A stretch of DNA of 64,000 nt from JBPYCR01 sp051846935. Its GTDB lineage: Bacteria; Bacillota; Bacilli; Bacillales; Amphibacillaceae. A program made the translations under genes and the position numbers. Shown piece by piece: positions 51,120 to 60,652 of the stretch (the first letter of the stretch is position 1; each line of letters starts with the position of its first letter). The DNA lies in assembly GCF_051846935.1 (NCBI RefSeq), contig NZ_JBPYCS010000011.1, positions 26,657 to 90,656 of the forward strand, written 5' to 3'. Below the pieces are notes generated by a model. It was not told the DNA's origin, did no database searches, and worked only from the letters and a program-made list of their open reading frames with translations.

Positions 51120-52040
51120 ATGACCATGATGCGGGCATATGTTAGGACAGAGCGTGCTAATGATCGAGTAGAATTAACGCAAGTAAAAATACCTCAAATT
51201 GCTGACAATGAAGTACTTGTAAAGATCAAAGCCTTCGGGGTAGGTGTCCATGATCGATACTTTATTCCGCAAAACGCAACATTTCCATATCCAATTGGGA
51301 TAGAAGGGGCTGGTATTATTGTAAAAAAAGGTACACTCGTGCGAAAGTTTCAAGTTGGCGATCGTGTTATTGTAAGCAGTAGCTTACAGTTAAAGGGGGG
51401 GAGTTGGGCGGAATATGTTGCAGTGCCCTGTAATTCTCTATACCCTTTGCCTGATTCAATGGATTTTGAAGAAGGAGCAGCGCTTTTAGTTGCAGGTAAA
51501 ACAGGAATTGAAAGCATGCGAACATTGGAGGTGAAAAAAGGAGATACCTTATTTATTGCAGGTGCTTCAGGAGCTGTTGGATCACTTGTTATTCAATTGG
51601 CGAAGAATAAAGGTATCCGTGTGATTGGTTCTGCATCAAAGAAGAACCATAAGTATATGAAAGCTCTCGGAGCTGATAAAACAGTTGACTACACAAACCT
51701 TCATTGGAAAGCAGCAGTGAAACATTGGTTTCCAGAAGGAGTAGAAGCGGCTTTAGCTATACATCCAGGCACAAGTATAGATAGCATGGATGTTGTTAAA
51801 GATTGTGGCAAAGTAGTTACTGTGTCAGGTGATCAGATCAAATCAGAAAGACAAATTTCTGTCCAACAGTTACAGCATCAATTAAGTATGGAAGATGCGA
51901 TAACGGAACTTATTACGTACCTTGTTACTGGTAAAATAAAACTTGTGATCGAACAAATATATCATTTTGACGAAGCTCTACTAGCACTTGAGAAAACAGA
52001 AACAAGACATGCTAGGGGGAAATGCGTTGTTTCTATGTAG
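51120..52040 (+). CDS. Quinone oxidoreductase-like MDR protein
   Basis: A 306-residue zinc-free medium-chain reductase: no zinc-binding Cys cluster, GIEGAGIIV near 60, GDTLFIAGASGAVGSLVIQL as the NADPH-binding turn, and SASKKNHKYMKALGAD. Such enzymes reduce quinones or enones. It lies 24 bases after the exporter gene in the MarR operon, with GAAAGGGGAG upstream of the ATG. A detoxification module for a quinone-like or electrophilic compound is the simplest reading. Confidence 0.88.
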   Translation: MTMMRAYVRTERANDRVELTQVKIPQIADNEVLVKIKAFGVGVHDRYFIPQNATFPYPIGIEGAGIIVKKGTLVRKFQVGDRVIVSSSLQLKGGSWAEYVAVPCNSLYPLPDSMDFEEGAALLVAGKTGIESMRTLEVKKGDTLFIAGASGAVGSLVIQLAKNKGIRVIGSASKKNHKYMKALGADKTVDYTNLHWKAAVKHWFPEGVEAALAIHPGTSIDSMDVVKDCGKVVTVSGDQIKSERQISVQQLQHQLSMEDAITELITYLVTGKIKLVIEQIYHFDEALLALEKTETRHARGKCVVSM

Positions 52041-52142
52041 GCTGAGTCAATTTCATAATTGCCATTTTTAAAAAATCATTAAAGAACAGAATTTTAACAT
52101 CCACTTAAAAATTTAAAGCTAGATTGGTGGCTGCTGTGTTCC

Positions 52143-52263
52143 ATCCGGATCCACTCCGCTTTCCGCAGGCAACGCCTCAACTAATTTTAAACGTTTTTCC
52201 CAAAACTTTTAAAATGGATTTACGGCTGTTGCTTTTCCTGCAGGAGTCTGCGTAGATCCGGAT
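52143..52263. repeat. Dispersed intergenic repeat with inverted ends
   Basis: ATCCGGATCCACTCCGC at the left and GCGTAGATCCGGAT at the right are inverted ends. Inside, CTTTCCGCAGG and CCTGCAGGAGTC mirror each other, as in the 21.6 kb copy. The centre is AT-rich and unrelated. The rest of the 560-base gap holds a small hairpin (CCCTTGCCTTGCAAGGG near 52386) and the terminator at 52534. Confidence 0.75.
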
Positions 52264-52533
52264 TCCACACAGACGAGTTGGTGTTGCTATGCAGCCTGTG
52301 TTTATTGGTTGAATGCTGTATTAATTCGACCAACTGCTAATTTGGATGCATTGTACGTTGGGAGATACTTTTTTTAGTTTTCAAACCCTTGCCTTGCAAG
52401 GGCTTGGAATTATGAAATTCATTCAGGTTAAAAAACTTGCATAAAAATAGATTATTAAATAAGGATTTAACTATTGTGAAATTCACTTAAGTATAGAACA
52501 AATTACTCGTGCTATGTAAATGAAAACTATTTG

Positions 52534-52582
52534 AAAGTTAGCATGTAAAGCATCGATCGATGACTTACATGCTAACTTTTTT
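52534..52582. terminator. Strong bidirectional terminator
   Basis: AAAGTTAGCATGTAA pairs with TTACATGCTAACTTTT. The loop contains ATCGATCGAT. It separates the MarR operon from the convergent nitroreductase gene. Confidence 0.9.
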
Positions 52583-52605
52583 AAACTCATTTGAAAAATG
52601 TAATA

Positions 52606-53286
52606 TTACGCCCATTCTACAATTTCTGTTAATGATTTTCTTGTTTTACTTCGTTTTGGGTCTTCTTTTCGGTACCCAAATGCAGCTAAAACAGCAACAG
52701 AATAGGCATCAGTGTCTAGCAAGCCTTCCTCTGCAAGTAAAGCATTTAGCTTTTCTGGATTAAATCCTTCCATCGGAGTAGAGTCAATACCAATCATCGC
52801 AGCGGCAGTGAGCATATTTCCAAGTGCAATATACGTTTGCTTTGCAGACCAGTCGTCTAATGCGCGTTCATCTTCTAAAATATTACTCCCTTGTTGAAAA
52901 TACTTATACTGTTCGCTAATCATTTCTAACATATCTTCAGGAAAGTTTTGAACGGTTTTCATATGGTTCAATAAATACTCAGAATCGTAACGAACTCCTT
53001 TACGGGAAAGGATGATAACAAAATGGCTAGCAGTTTTTAGTTTTTCAACTGCTCCAGCAGCAACAGGCATTATTTTTTCTCTTAAACCATGGTCTTGGAC
53101 GATGATAAACTTCCAAGGCTCTGAGCCAAGTGAGCTAGGCGATAGTCTTCCTGCTTCTAAAATAAAGTTGAAATCTTCCTCACTTATTTTACGTTCTTTA
53201 TCATATTCTTTCGTTGCGTGCCGAAAGTGTAGTGCATTTAAAACTAGCTCTTTTATTTCCTTTTTACTTATTAAATTGTTTGTCAT
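52606..53286 (-). CDS. Nitroreductase-family FMN oxidoreductase
   Basis: A 226-residue NAD(P)H-dependent flavoprotein. FRHATKEYD near the N-terminus and LSPSSLGSEPWKFIIV contribute to FMN binding, and AFGYRKEDPKRSKTRKSL is the C-terminal FMN-phosphate motif. Family members reduce nitroaromatics, quinones or flavins. It follows the short-chain dehydrogenase gene by 51 bases on the same strand and is probably cotranscribed. The convergent MarR operon also encodes a quinone reductase, so this block may be a redox-detoxification region. Confidence 0.9.
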   Translation of the reverse strand: MTNNLISKKEIKELVLNALHFRHATKEYDKERKISEEDFNFILEAGRLSPSSLGSEPWKFIIVQDHGLREKIMPVAAGAVEKLKTASHFVIILSRKGVRYDSEYLLNHMKTVQNFPEDMLEMISEQYKYFQQGSNILEDERALDDWSAKQTYIALGNMLTAAAMIGIDSTPMEGFNPEKLNALLAEEGLLDTDAYSVAVLAAFGYRKEDPKRSKTRKSLTEIVEWA

Positions 53287-53337
53287 TTATCTTTCAATCC
53301 TTTTCTCGTATTATGTTAATACTTCTCTTTATTAAGT

Positions 53338-54093
53338 TTAAACTAACTTAAGTGCGCCACCATCAACCATGATCGTTTGTCCAGTAATATAAGTACTGTC
53401 TTCACTAGCTAAGAATACCGCAACTTTACCAATATCGTTTTCAGGATCGCCAAAACGTCCCATGGGAATGCCGTCTAATACTTGCTGATAATAAGTTGGT
53501 TCTTGTTCTTTCCACGCTTTAACCCCAGGTGAATTAGCGATAGGGGAAATTAAATTAACATTAATACCAAATGGTCCAAATTCATTGGCAGCAACTCTTG
53601 TTACTGCTCTAATTGCTTCTTTGGCAGCTGCATAGCTTGCTTGATTGGCGTGCCCGTTAATTGCAGCCCCAGATGAAAAGTTAATAATATGTCCTTTTGA
53701 TTTTTTTAGATAAGGTACCGCGGCTTGCATTAGATAAAAAGTCGGATAAAAACCGGTGTTAAAGGACAAATCTAAATGTTCTTTTGTTGTGTTTTCAATC
53801 GATGCCATTTTCGATGCATGCGCATTATTAACAACGACGTCTAACTTACCATATTTAGAAATAACTTGGTCCACGATGTTTTTTAATTTCGTGTGCTCGG
53901 CAAGGTTTGCTTGAATAAACGTAGAATCTTTTTTATATTCCTGCAATTCCTTTACTGCTTTATCTCCAGCTTCTTGATTTAAATCAACAATTGCTACTGT
54001 AGCACCTTCTTTCACAAATGCTGTAGCTATACCCATTCCTATACCACCAGCACCACCAGTAATGAGGGCAATTTTACCATCAAGCTTAACCAT
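53338..54093 (-). CDS. Short-chain dehydrogenase/reductase
   Basis: A 251-residue classical SDR. GGAGGIGMGIA binds the cofactor; NNAH replaces the usual NNAG; the catalytic set is Ser in INFSSGAA and YAAAK; the acidic residue in VDLNQ after the second strand suggests NAD(H). PMGRFGDPENDIGKVAVFLAS and GQTIMVDGG are C-terminal family motifs. AAAGGAG precedes the ATG. Substrate unknown; 3-oxoacyl reductases and sugar-type SDRs share this pattern. Confidence 0.9.
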   Translation of the reverse strand: MVKLDGKIALITGGAGGIGMGIATAFVKEGATVAIVDLNQEAGDKAVKELQEYKKDSTFIQANLAEHTKLKNIVDQVISKYGKLDVVVNNAHASKMASIENTTKEHLDLSFNTGFYPTFYLMQAAVPYLKKSKGHIINFSSGAAINGHANQASYAAAKEAIRAVTRVAANEFGPFGINVNLISPIANSPGVKAWKEQEPTYYQQVLDGIPMGRFGDPENDIGKVAVFLASEDSTYITGQTIMVDGGALKLV

Positions 54094-54110
54094 GTTGAAT
54101 ATCTCCTTTG

Positions 54111-54129
54111 TTAATAGCGTTCGTATTAA
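54111..54129. promoter_or_regulatory. Palindromic candidate operator before the SDR gene
   Basis: TTAATA-GCGTTCG-TATTAA is a perfect 6-7-6 inverted repeat 18 bases upstream of the SDR start. It differs from the MarR operator candidate at 49004. Confidence 0.45.
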
Positions 54130-54381
54130 TTGTATCTGACCTGTAATCCGTTCTTCAATAAACTTAACTCGCGCAATTGTCTAAAAGCATCCGAATCTAC
54201 TTTTTTCTTTAAAATTTGTTCAAAAAACAATTACAGAATTCATTATTTAAAGACAAAAATGTTGCTAAATAGTATTGCCTATGTCGCTAAGAGTATTTTT
54301 CTAGAAGATTATTTTACCCGGCTATACAACATTTATAATAAACTGCGTCGATATTTATTGTTAAAAAAGTTGCTTCAATTC
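54130..54381. other. Gene-free region upstream of the SDR gene
   Basis: About 250 AT-rich bases. One plus-strand frame of 88 codons is present but lacks a ribosome binding site and protein-like composition. Nothing else is seen. Confidence 0.45.
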
Positions 54382-54414
54382 AAAAAAAGATGGTGAAATA
54401 TTCATTTCGCCATC
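54382..54414 (-). terminator. Terminator of the LprI-type lipoprotein gene
   Basis: GATGGTGAAAT pairs with ATTTCGCCATC (54389-54399 and 54404-54414). The A7 before it becomes a T tract on the minus strand. Confidence 0.87.
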
Positions 54415-54451
54415 AAGTTAATTTTATACAATCAAAGTCCATGCGCTAGCG

Positions 54452-55117
54452 TTATTTCATATGTTTAGCAACTAACTCATAGCACCTGTCTTTTGTAATA
54501 CTTGCTTGCGTTGCTACGTACTCCAAAGCTTCTGCTGAAGTTCCTTCATATTTTAGTGATGCTTCCTTCGCACGTATATCCCGTTTCTTTACCCAGTTAC
54601 GTTGTTCATCTTTTAATGTATCCATGTGTTCCGGAGTTAACTGCTCGTTTAGTACGCCATATATTTCATTCAAAGCTATGTCCCAATTTTTATACCGTTC
54701 TGCTTCTTGAAGCTCCATTTCCTTTGTTGATTGGGCAGTAGCTGAATTTTTATCTGTTTGTTCTAAATCATTAAGCTTTTTGAGATAATCCTCTTTTTTG
54801 CTTTCTTGCTTGTTACTATTATTTGATTCTATTGATGTTTTTTCCGTAGTGGTTACAGGTGATGGGTTCGAACTTGCCTCAGTTTCATCTGGTTTAGAGT
54901 TGTCCTTGTCCTTACTTTCTTCAATTTGCTCACTGTTCTGTGTTACGGTCGGAGTCCCTTTATTTGATGGTTCATATGCTTCACTCGGACTAGAATTCGC
55001 TTTGGAAATTTGATTGTACTGTTCAGTAAAAGAGTCTTCTGATGGATTGCCACACGCTGTTAATAAACTAAATGTTGCAAGCAGTATGCCAATTGTAACT
55101 GTCCAATTGCTTTTCAT
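54452..55117 (-). CDS. Lipoprotein with LprI/DUF1311-like C-terminal domain
   Basis: A 221-residue surface lipoprotein. The signal ends in the lipobox LLTAC (Cys near residue 22). A Ser/Glu/Asn-rich linker (about 25-115) leads to a helical domain with YKNWDIALNEIYGVLNEQL, EQRNWVKKRD and YEGTSAEALEYVATQASITK, the layout of LprI (lysozyme-inhibitor-like, DUF1311) domains. The cysteines of the classical domain are mostly absent. It would sit on the outer face of the membrane. A role in resistance to lysozyme is only suggested by the family name. Confidence 0.75.
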   Translation of the reverse strand: MKSNWTVTIGILLATFSLLTACGNPSEDSFTEQYNQISKANSSPSEAYEPSNKGTPTVTQNSEQIEESKDKDNSKPDETEASSNPSPVTTTEKTSIESNNSNKQESKKEDYLKKLNDLEQTDKNSATAQSTKEMELQEAERYKNWDIALNEIYGVLNEQLTPEHMDTLKDEQRNWVKKRDIRAKEASLKYEGTSAEALEYVATQASITKDRCYELVAKHMK

Positions 55118-55230
55118 CCTGTTATCCCCCTAATATTTGTTAAGGCGTTATTTTTTTAAAAATATTGTACCTTCCTGCTATCCATTTAAACTAATATGTA
55201 TTACGTGAAAAGTCGCGGTTTGTTATATCT

Positions 55231-55275
55231 GTTTTTGTACTCCAGGCGGTTGTTTTCCGCCATAATGCCTAGTTA
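55231..55275. repeat. Remnant of the dispersed intergenic repeat
   Basis: CTCCAGGCGGTTGTTTTCCG resembles CTACAGGCGGACGCTTTCCG of the 21.6 kb copy; the rest is lost. The remaining 55118-55686 spacer is AT-rich with no clear gene. AAGGAGAG precedes the next start. Confidence 0.5.
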
Positions 55276-55686
55276 AGCCAAATCCAATGGTAACATAAAA
55301 TATATTTAGAACAAAGCCTGCTTGATAGCTTTTGAAATTTGTAGTATGTGTAGATTTCACTAAGAAAAGCGATATATACGGTATAGAAGTAGACGATGAG
55401 GTGTATAAAGAAATGTATTTGTAAATGTTAAAATTACGCAATATTACCAAAATTTAGTTGACAATATATGGGCAATACACTATTTTAAAAGTAAGTACAT
55501 ACGTCGTATATTTTATAAGGGTGGTGAGGGTGCAGACTTTAAAAATAGGATCGTATACCATGTTGTAGTAGAAGATTGGATAATCAATATCTCTAATCTG
55601 TGAAATGTGCGAGAGCTCTGACTACGAATATTTACATACTGGTTTCATCGATCAAGGGATAAATAAGCCTTTAAGGAGAGACAAAA

Positions 55687-58600
55687 ATGCATGTAAAAAC
55701 AATGCAAAAGTATTATAGCATGATGTTGATTTTTGTTCTTTTACTAAGTTTATTTACTCCAGCAGCTGCACCGCTTACAGGAAAGGCAGCTTCTTCAACA
55801 CAAGCGTTATCTGTTGCAGAAGCCATTTCACTCAATAATGATGGCAGCGAACAAATGATTCAAGGCTTTATCGTTGGCCATGTCAAAGATGCAAATAGTG
55901 TATCAAATGATCCAGCTACTTTTAATAATGATTATAACTTTGCAATAGCCGATGATCCGAGTGAAACAAATACGGATAATATGCTTTACGTCCAGTTAAC
56001 GACTGATTATCGTGCCAATTTTGGGTTACAGTCTAATCCAGAAAACCTTAGCAAAGAGGTCGTTGTTACGGGCACTTTAGAAGGTTATTTTAGTAACCAT
56101 AACGGATTGAAAGGCCCATCAGAAATTGTATTTGTTTCAAATGAGCCTGTTCCAGAGTTAGATTTAAAAACGATTGCTGAAGCAAGGGACCAAGGAACAG
56201 GTGAAGTAAAAACAAAAGGTATCGTAACAGCGAAATTAAATAATACAATCCACATTCAGGATGATGCAGCAGCTATCGCCATTCGTCCACCGACACTTAA
56301 CATTGACCTAGGTGATGAAATTACAGTAACTGGAAATTTGGATACGTATAAAGGATTGCTTCAACTACAAAATGCGATCATAGAAGATGAAGTGTCTAAC
56401 GTTGGCGTGCCAGAACCGATTTTATTAAATGGTTCTGACTTGAATAATCACCAGTCAAAATTAGCTGTTGTAGAAAATGTTAAACTTACTGATGCAATAG
56501 GTATTGGTAATTCAATAAATTATGTTGCTGAGGATGCACTAGGGCATACGTTTATTGTTCGAGATGAGAACAATACTCTTGGAATGCAAGAAAATATAAC
56601 CTATGAATCCATTACAGGGATTGTAAGTCAGTTTGAGGAAGAATATCAAATCATACCTAGAAATTCATCCGATATCGTCGCAGATTCCTCTGTTGTACAA
56701 TCCGTAATTGCTACCCCTGGTGAGGGAGTTATTCCATCTGGTTCTAAGGTTACGCTTACTACATCAACCCCCGAAGCTACGATCTATTTTACCGTCGATG
56801 GAACAAATCCTAGAGATAATGGAACTTTATACAAGGAACCGATCCTTGTTAATCAGGATGTAATTATTAAAGCAATTGCCGAAAAAGAAGGAATGCAAAG
56901 AAGTGATGAATCTTCATTCGCTTACTCTGTATACGAAGCGGATGAGGGCATTAAAATTCACCATATTCAAGGGGAAAGTCATTTATCACCACTAAAAGGC
57001 CAAATCGTGGAAAACGTTGGAGGGATTGTTACCTATAAGTACGAAATTAGGGGATCTAACTACTTCCACATGCAAACACCAGAGAACGAATATGATGGAA
57101 ATCCGAAAACTTCTGAAGGCATTGTCGTTTATACAGGGAATCAAGATAGTGTAGAAGTCGGAGATTCTGTTGAGGTAACTGGTAAAGTGGATGAATACCA
57201 TATAGATGGGTATTCCGACAGAAATAAAACCGACCTGTCAATAACGCAAATCAATGCGCGTAATGATCATGGCGGTGGCATAACGATAAAAGAAAGCAAT
57301 GTAGAGCTACCTGAACCTATTAAAATAACGTCTAGCGATATTCCATCAGCTATCGTTGGTGAAAATGGGCTTGACGTGTTTGAACCGGATCAGTATGCAA
57401 TAGATTTTTGGGAGAGCATTGAAGGGATGCGCGTCGAAGTTGCACCTTCAAAAGCAGTTGCACCACAGCAACATGGAGATCTCGTTGTTATGACCGAAGA
57501 ATTTTCACCAGAAAATCAAACGATTAATGGCGGTATCCGATTAACGGAAAACGGCCCAAATGCCCAGTCCATTCAATTCAAGCTGCATCCAAATCAAACT
57601 GCCAGAGACTTTGCTGTTAAAACTGGGGACAAATTTACTAATCCGGTTACAGGTGTTGTGAATTATGGCTTTGGTAACTACAAAGTATATGCAGATCTAC
57701 AGGATGTACAAGCAGCTTTTAAAGAAGGAAATACAGAGCCACAGCGAACGAATATTACTAAAGATGAAAATAAGTTAAGTATAGCAACGTATAACGTAGA
57801 AAATTTCTCGGCGAATGTGTCAGAAACACCAGCAGCAAAAGCAAAAAATATTGCAAGAGCATTTGTAGAGGATATGAATAGTCCGGATATTATCGGTGTA
57901 GTGGAAGTTATGGACAATAACGGCCGAAGTGCAGGTCCAAATGATGCAGACGCTTCTGAAAGCTACAAACGTCTTATTTCCGAAATAGGAGAGCAAGGTG
58001 GACCAACATACGATTATACTAATATTAACCCTGAATATAATAAGGATGGGGGAGCACCGGACGGTAATATCCGTGTAGGATTTTTATACAATTCTGATCG
58101 TGTACAATTGATGGAAGGCATAGAAGGAACAGCTACGCAATCCGTAGACTATACGAATGGTAAGCTTACACTAAATCCAGGACGTATTTCACCAACGCAT
58201 CCAGCACTTTCTGACACAAGAAAGCCATTAGCGGCACAATTTGAGTTTAAAGGTGAAAGTGTTGTCGTTATTGCAAATCATTTCAATTCAAAACGTGGCG
58301 ATGATGGTGCCTTTGGAAAAAATCAGCCACCTGTATTAGGAAGTGAACCTCAGCGTATCGAATTGGCCAAACTCGTCAATCAGTTTGTAAAGGACATTAA
58401 ACAGGACAATCCGTATGAAAATGTTGTTGTTCTTGGAGATATGAATGACTTTGAGTTTTCCAAACCACTACAAGCGTTACAAGGATCTGAGCTCATAAAT
58501 CTTATGGAAAAACTTCCGGCGAAAGAGCGGTATACGTATATTTATCAAGGAAACTCACAAGTATTGGATCATATACTCGTTTCCAATCATTTGGGAATTT

Positions 58601-60546
58601 CGACTGAAGTAGATGTACTTCATGTGAACGCAGATTTTACAGATATGCATGGACGTGTGAGTGATCATGATCCGATATTAGCTCAGATTGATTTACATCA
58701 ATTTAATTTATCAATAATGCATTTGAATGATACACATGCACGTGTAGAAAACTATCCGAATATGATTTCAGCGATTAAAGATGTACGTAAAAAGAGACCA
58801 GATTCGCTTTTATTGCACGGTGGAGATGTTTTTTCTGGCACGCTTTATTTCAATGAATTTAAAGGGCAGGCAGATCTCGAATTAATGAACATGATGGACA
58901 TTGATGCAATGGTATTTGGAAACCATGAGTTTGACCTAGGTGCAAAGGAAAATGGCCATAAATCCTTATCAGAATTTGTAGCTGGTGCTGATTTTCCGTT
59001 TCTTGGTACAAACATTGATTTTTCAGGGGATCCATTCATGAAGGGTTATGAAACAAATGCATCACTCGTTCAAACGCCGAACAACGGTGAAATATACAAT
59101 TCCATAGTTAAAGTTGTTAACGGTGAAAAAATTGGGATTTTCGGGTTAACAACGGAAGATACGATTCATATTGCTAATCCTATGGAAGTGAAATTTAATG
59201 ATTTTAAGGTGGCAGCTCAAAAAGCTGTCCAAGAGTTTGAAGAAGCAGGGATCAACAAGGTGATTGCTGTCAATCATATAGGGTTTGATAGTACTCCAGA
59301 TGTCGGAAACGATCTGCGTTTAGCTCAAGAGGTTGAAGGAATTGATGTCATTGTTGGCGGGCATTCTCATTCTGAACTTAAAGAACCAATAGTTATAGAT
59401 CGAGATGTAAATGGCAACAACAAGGCACCTACAATTATTGTACAAGCAGGAGATTATGGTAAATACTTGGGAACTGTTGATGTATCGTTTAATGAAAATG
59501 GTGAAATTATTACGTATGCAGGTGAATTACTAAAAGTAGCTAACTATGAACCTGATGAAGAAGCTATACCGGTTATGGAAAAGTACAAGCAACAAATCGA
59601 AGAGAAGATGAACGAAGAAACCGGTGCAGTAGCAATGAAGGAATTGATCAATCCACGTCAAGATAAGCCAGGTGATGACAGTGTTCGGGCAAATGAAACG
59701 GAGCTTGGAAACTTGATAACGGATGCTATGCTTGAAAAGGCTCGTGAAAAGTACCCTGAAACTGTAATTGCGTTTCAAAACGGTGGTGGTATACGTGCAC
59801 CAATTGATAAAGGACCAATTACAACAGGAGAAATTATTAGCGTCCTGCCATTCGGAAATGATCCAGTTGTTGCTACACTGACAGGCCAAGAAATAAAAGA
59901 TATTTTAGAACACAGTGTGCGGTTGGCACCTGCAGAAAACGGTGGGTTTTTACACGTTTCAGGCATGAAGTTTTATTACGACAGTACAAGAGAACCTGGA
60001 GACCGAATTGTAGCAATGTACGTTTTAGTTGATGGTAAAGAAAAGCAAATGCACCTTGAAACGGAATATCTAATCACTACGAATGGATTTACCGGACAAG
60101 GTGGTGACGGTTTTGAAACATTTGCAACAGCGTATGAAGAAGGACGTGTAAAAGATATCGGTGAAATTGACTGGCAGCAATTGCGTGACTATATGGTTGA
60201 AGATCAATATCTTGGGGGGATCGTGGATCCTGAAAGAGAAGGTCGTATTATTGACCTGAATGGAGAACCATTACCTGAGCTACCGAATGGAGAAGAACCA
60301 ATGCCAGAAGATCCGGGCACAGATCCAAGTCCAGATGATAAAGGAGCATCTCCTGGTCATGGTGTGGGTAGCGATGACGATTTAGTAGTAGATGATAAAA
60401 TAGATGAAAAAGAGACTGAAGAAGTAAAAGACGGCGAGAAGCTTCCAAAAACAGCTACATCTATATTTACCTATCTATTAATCGGAATTGTCTTACTCCT
60501 TGTAGGCGCATGTACGATGCTTTATTATAAGAGAAAGACCACTTAG
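55687..60546 (+). CDS. Cell-wall-anchored multidomain nuclease/5'-nucleotidase (YhcR-like)
   Basis: A 1619-residue secreted enzyme. Signal peptide at 1-37. OB-fold-like segments (about 40-335; GIVTAKLNNTIHIQD) bind nucleic acid. A chitobiase-C-like domain spans about 340-425 (TPGEGVIPSGSKVTLTTS). An OB-like segment covers 440-560. An endonuclease/exonuclease/phosphatase domain runs about 695-1005 (IATYNVENFS, VVEVMD, VLGDMNDFE, SDHDPILAQI). A metallophosphatase/5'-nucleotidase follows at about 1008-1520 (HLNDTHARVE, HGGDVFSG, FGNHEFDLG, GGHSHSE, FQNGGGIRAPI). An acidic spacer precedes LPKTA at 1586, a hydrophobic helix and KRK: a sortase signal. B. subtilis YhcR has a comparable nuclease-nucleotidase plan, and LPxTA suits its sortase YhcS. 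It likely salvages nucleosides from extracellular DNA or RNA. Confidence 0.9.
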   Translation: MHVKTMQKYYSMMLIFVLLLSLFTPAAAPLTGKAASSTQALSVAEAISLNNDGSEQMIQGFIVGHVKDANSVSNDPATFNNDYNFAIADDPSETNTDNMLYVQLTTDYRANFGLQSNPENLSKEVVVTGTLEGYFSNHNGLKGPSEIVFVSNEPVPELDLKTIAEARDQGTGEVKTKGIVTAKLNNTIHIQDDAAAIAIRPPTLNIDLGDEITVTGNLDTYKGLLQLQNAIIEDEVSNVGVPEPILLNGSDLNNHQSKLAVVENVKLTDAIGIGNSINYVAEDALGHTFIVRDENNTLGMQENITYESITGIVSQFEEEYQIIPRNSSDIVADSSVVQSVIATPGEGVIPSGSKVTLTTSTPEATIYFTVDGTNPRDNGTLYKEPILVNQDVIIKAIAEKEGMQRSDESSFAYSVYEADEGIKIHHIQGESHLSPLKGQIVENVGGIVTYKYEIRGSNYFHMQTPENEYDGNPKTSEGIVVYTGNQDSVEVGDSVEVTGKVDEYHIDGYSDRNKTDLSITQINARNDHGGGITIKESNVELPEPIKITSSDIPSAIVGENGLDVFEPDQYAIDFWESIEGMRVEVAPSKAVAPQQHGDLVVMTEEFSPENQTINGGIRLTENGPNAQSIQFKLHPNQTARDFAVKTGDKFTNPVTGVVNYGFGNYKVYADLQDVQAAFKEGNTEPQRTNITKDENKLSIATYNVENFSANVSETPAAKAKNIARAFVEDMNSPDIIGVVEVMDNNGRSAGPNDADASESYKRLISEIGEQGGPTYDYTNINPEYNKDGGAPDGNIRVGFLYNSDRVQLMEGIEGTATQSVDYTNGKLTLNPGRISPTHPALSDTRKPLAAQFEFKGESVVVIANHFNSKRGDDGAFGKNQPPVLGSEPQRIELAKLVNQFVKDIKQDNPYENVVVLGDMNDFEFSKPLQALQGSELINLMEKLPAKERYTYIYQGNSQVLDHILVSNHLGISTEVDVLHVNADFTDMHGRVSDHDPILAQIDLHQFNLSIMHLNDTHARVENYPNMISAIKDVRKKRPDSLLLHGGDVFSGTLYFNEFKGQADLELMNMMDIDAMVFGNHEFDLGAKENGHKSLSEFVAGADFPFLGTNIDFSGDPFMKGYETNASLVQTPNNGEIYNSIVKVVNGEKIGIFGLTTEDTIHIANPMEVKFNDFKVAAQKAVQEFEEAGINKVIAVNHIGFDSTPDVGNDLRLAQEVEGIDVIVGGHSHSELKEPIVIDRDVNGNNKAPTIIVQAGDYGKYLGTVDVSFNENGEIITYAGELLKVANYEPDEEAIPVMEKYKQQIEEKMNEETGAVAMKELINPRQDKPGDDSVRANETELGNLITDAMLEKAREKYPETVIAFQNGGGIRAPIDKGPITTGEIISVLPFGNDPVVATLTGQEIKDILEHSVRLAPAENGGFLHVSGMKFYYDSTREPGDRIVAMYVLVDGKEKQMHLETEYLITTNGFTGQGGDGFETFATAYEEGRVKDIGEIDWQQLRDYMVEDQYLGGIVDPEREGRIIDLNGEPLPELPNGEEPMPEDPGTDPSPDDKGASPGHGVGSDDDLVVDDKIDEKETEEVKDGEKLPKTATSIFTYLLIGIVLLLVGACTMLYYKRKTT

Positions 60547-60549
60547 TAA

Positions 60550-60586
60550 GAAAGCCGCTGGAACTTTTATTCTAGCGGCTTTTTTA
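60550..60586 (+). terminator. Terminator of the nuclease gene
   Basis: AAAGCCGCTGGAA pairs with TTCTAGCGGCTTTT (one bulge), followed by T residues. Confidence 0.9.
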
Positions 60587-60652
60587 CATACATTTGTTTA
60601 TAAGGATATAGTGAAAAATTTGTATAGAGAGTAAACAAGGAGGGATAAAAGT

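Noticed and set aside
54130..54396. An 88-codon plus-strand frame upstream of the SDR gene
   Set aside because: No ribosome binding site; its end overlaps the terminator of the lipoprotein gene; composition is that of AT-rich spacer.
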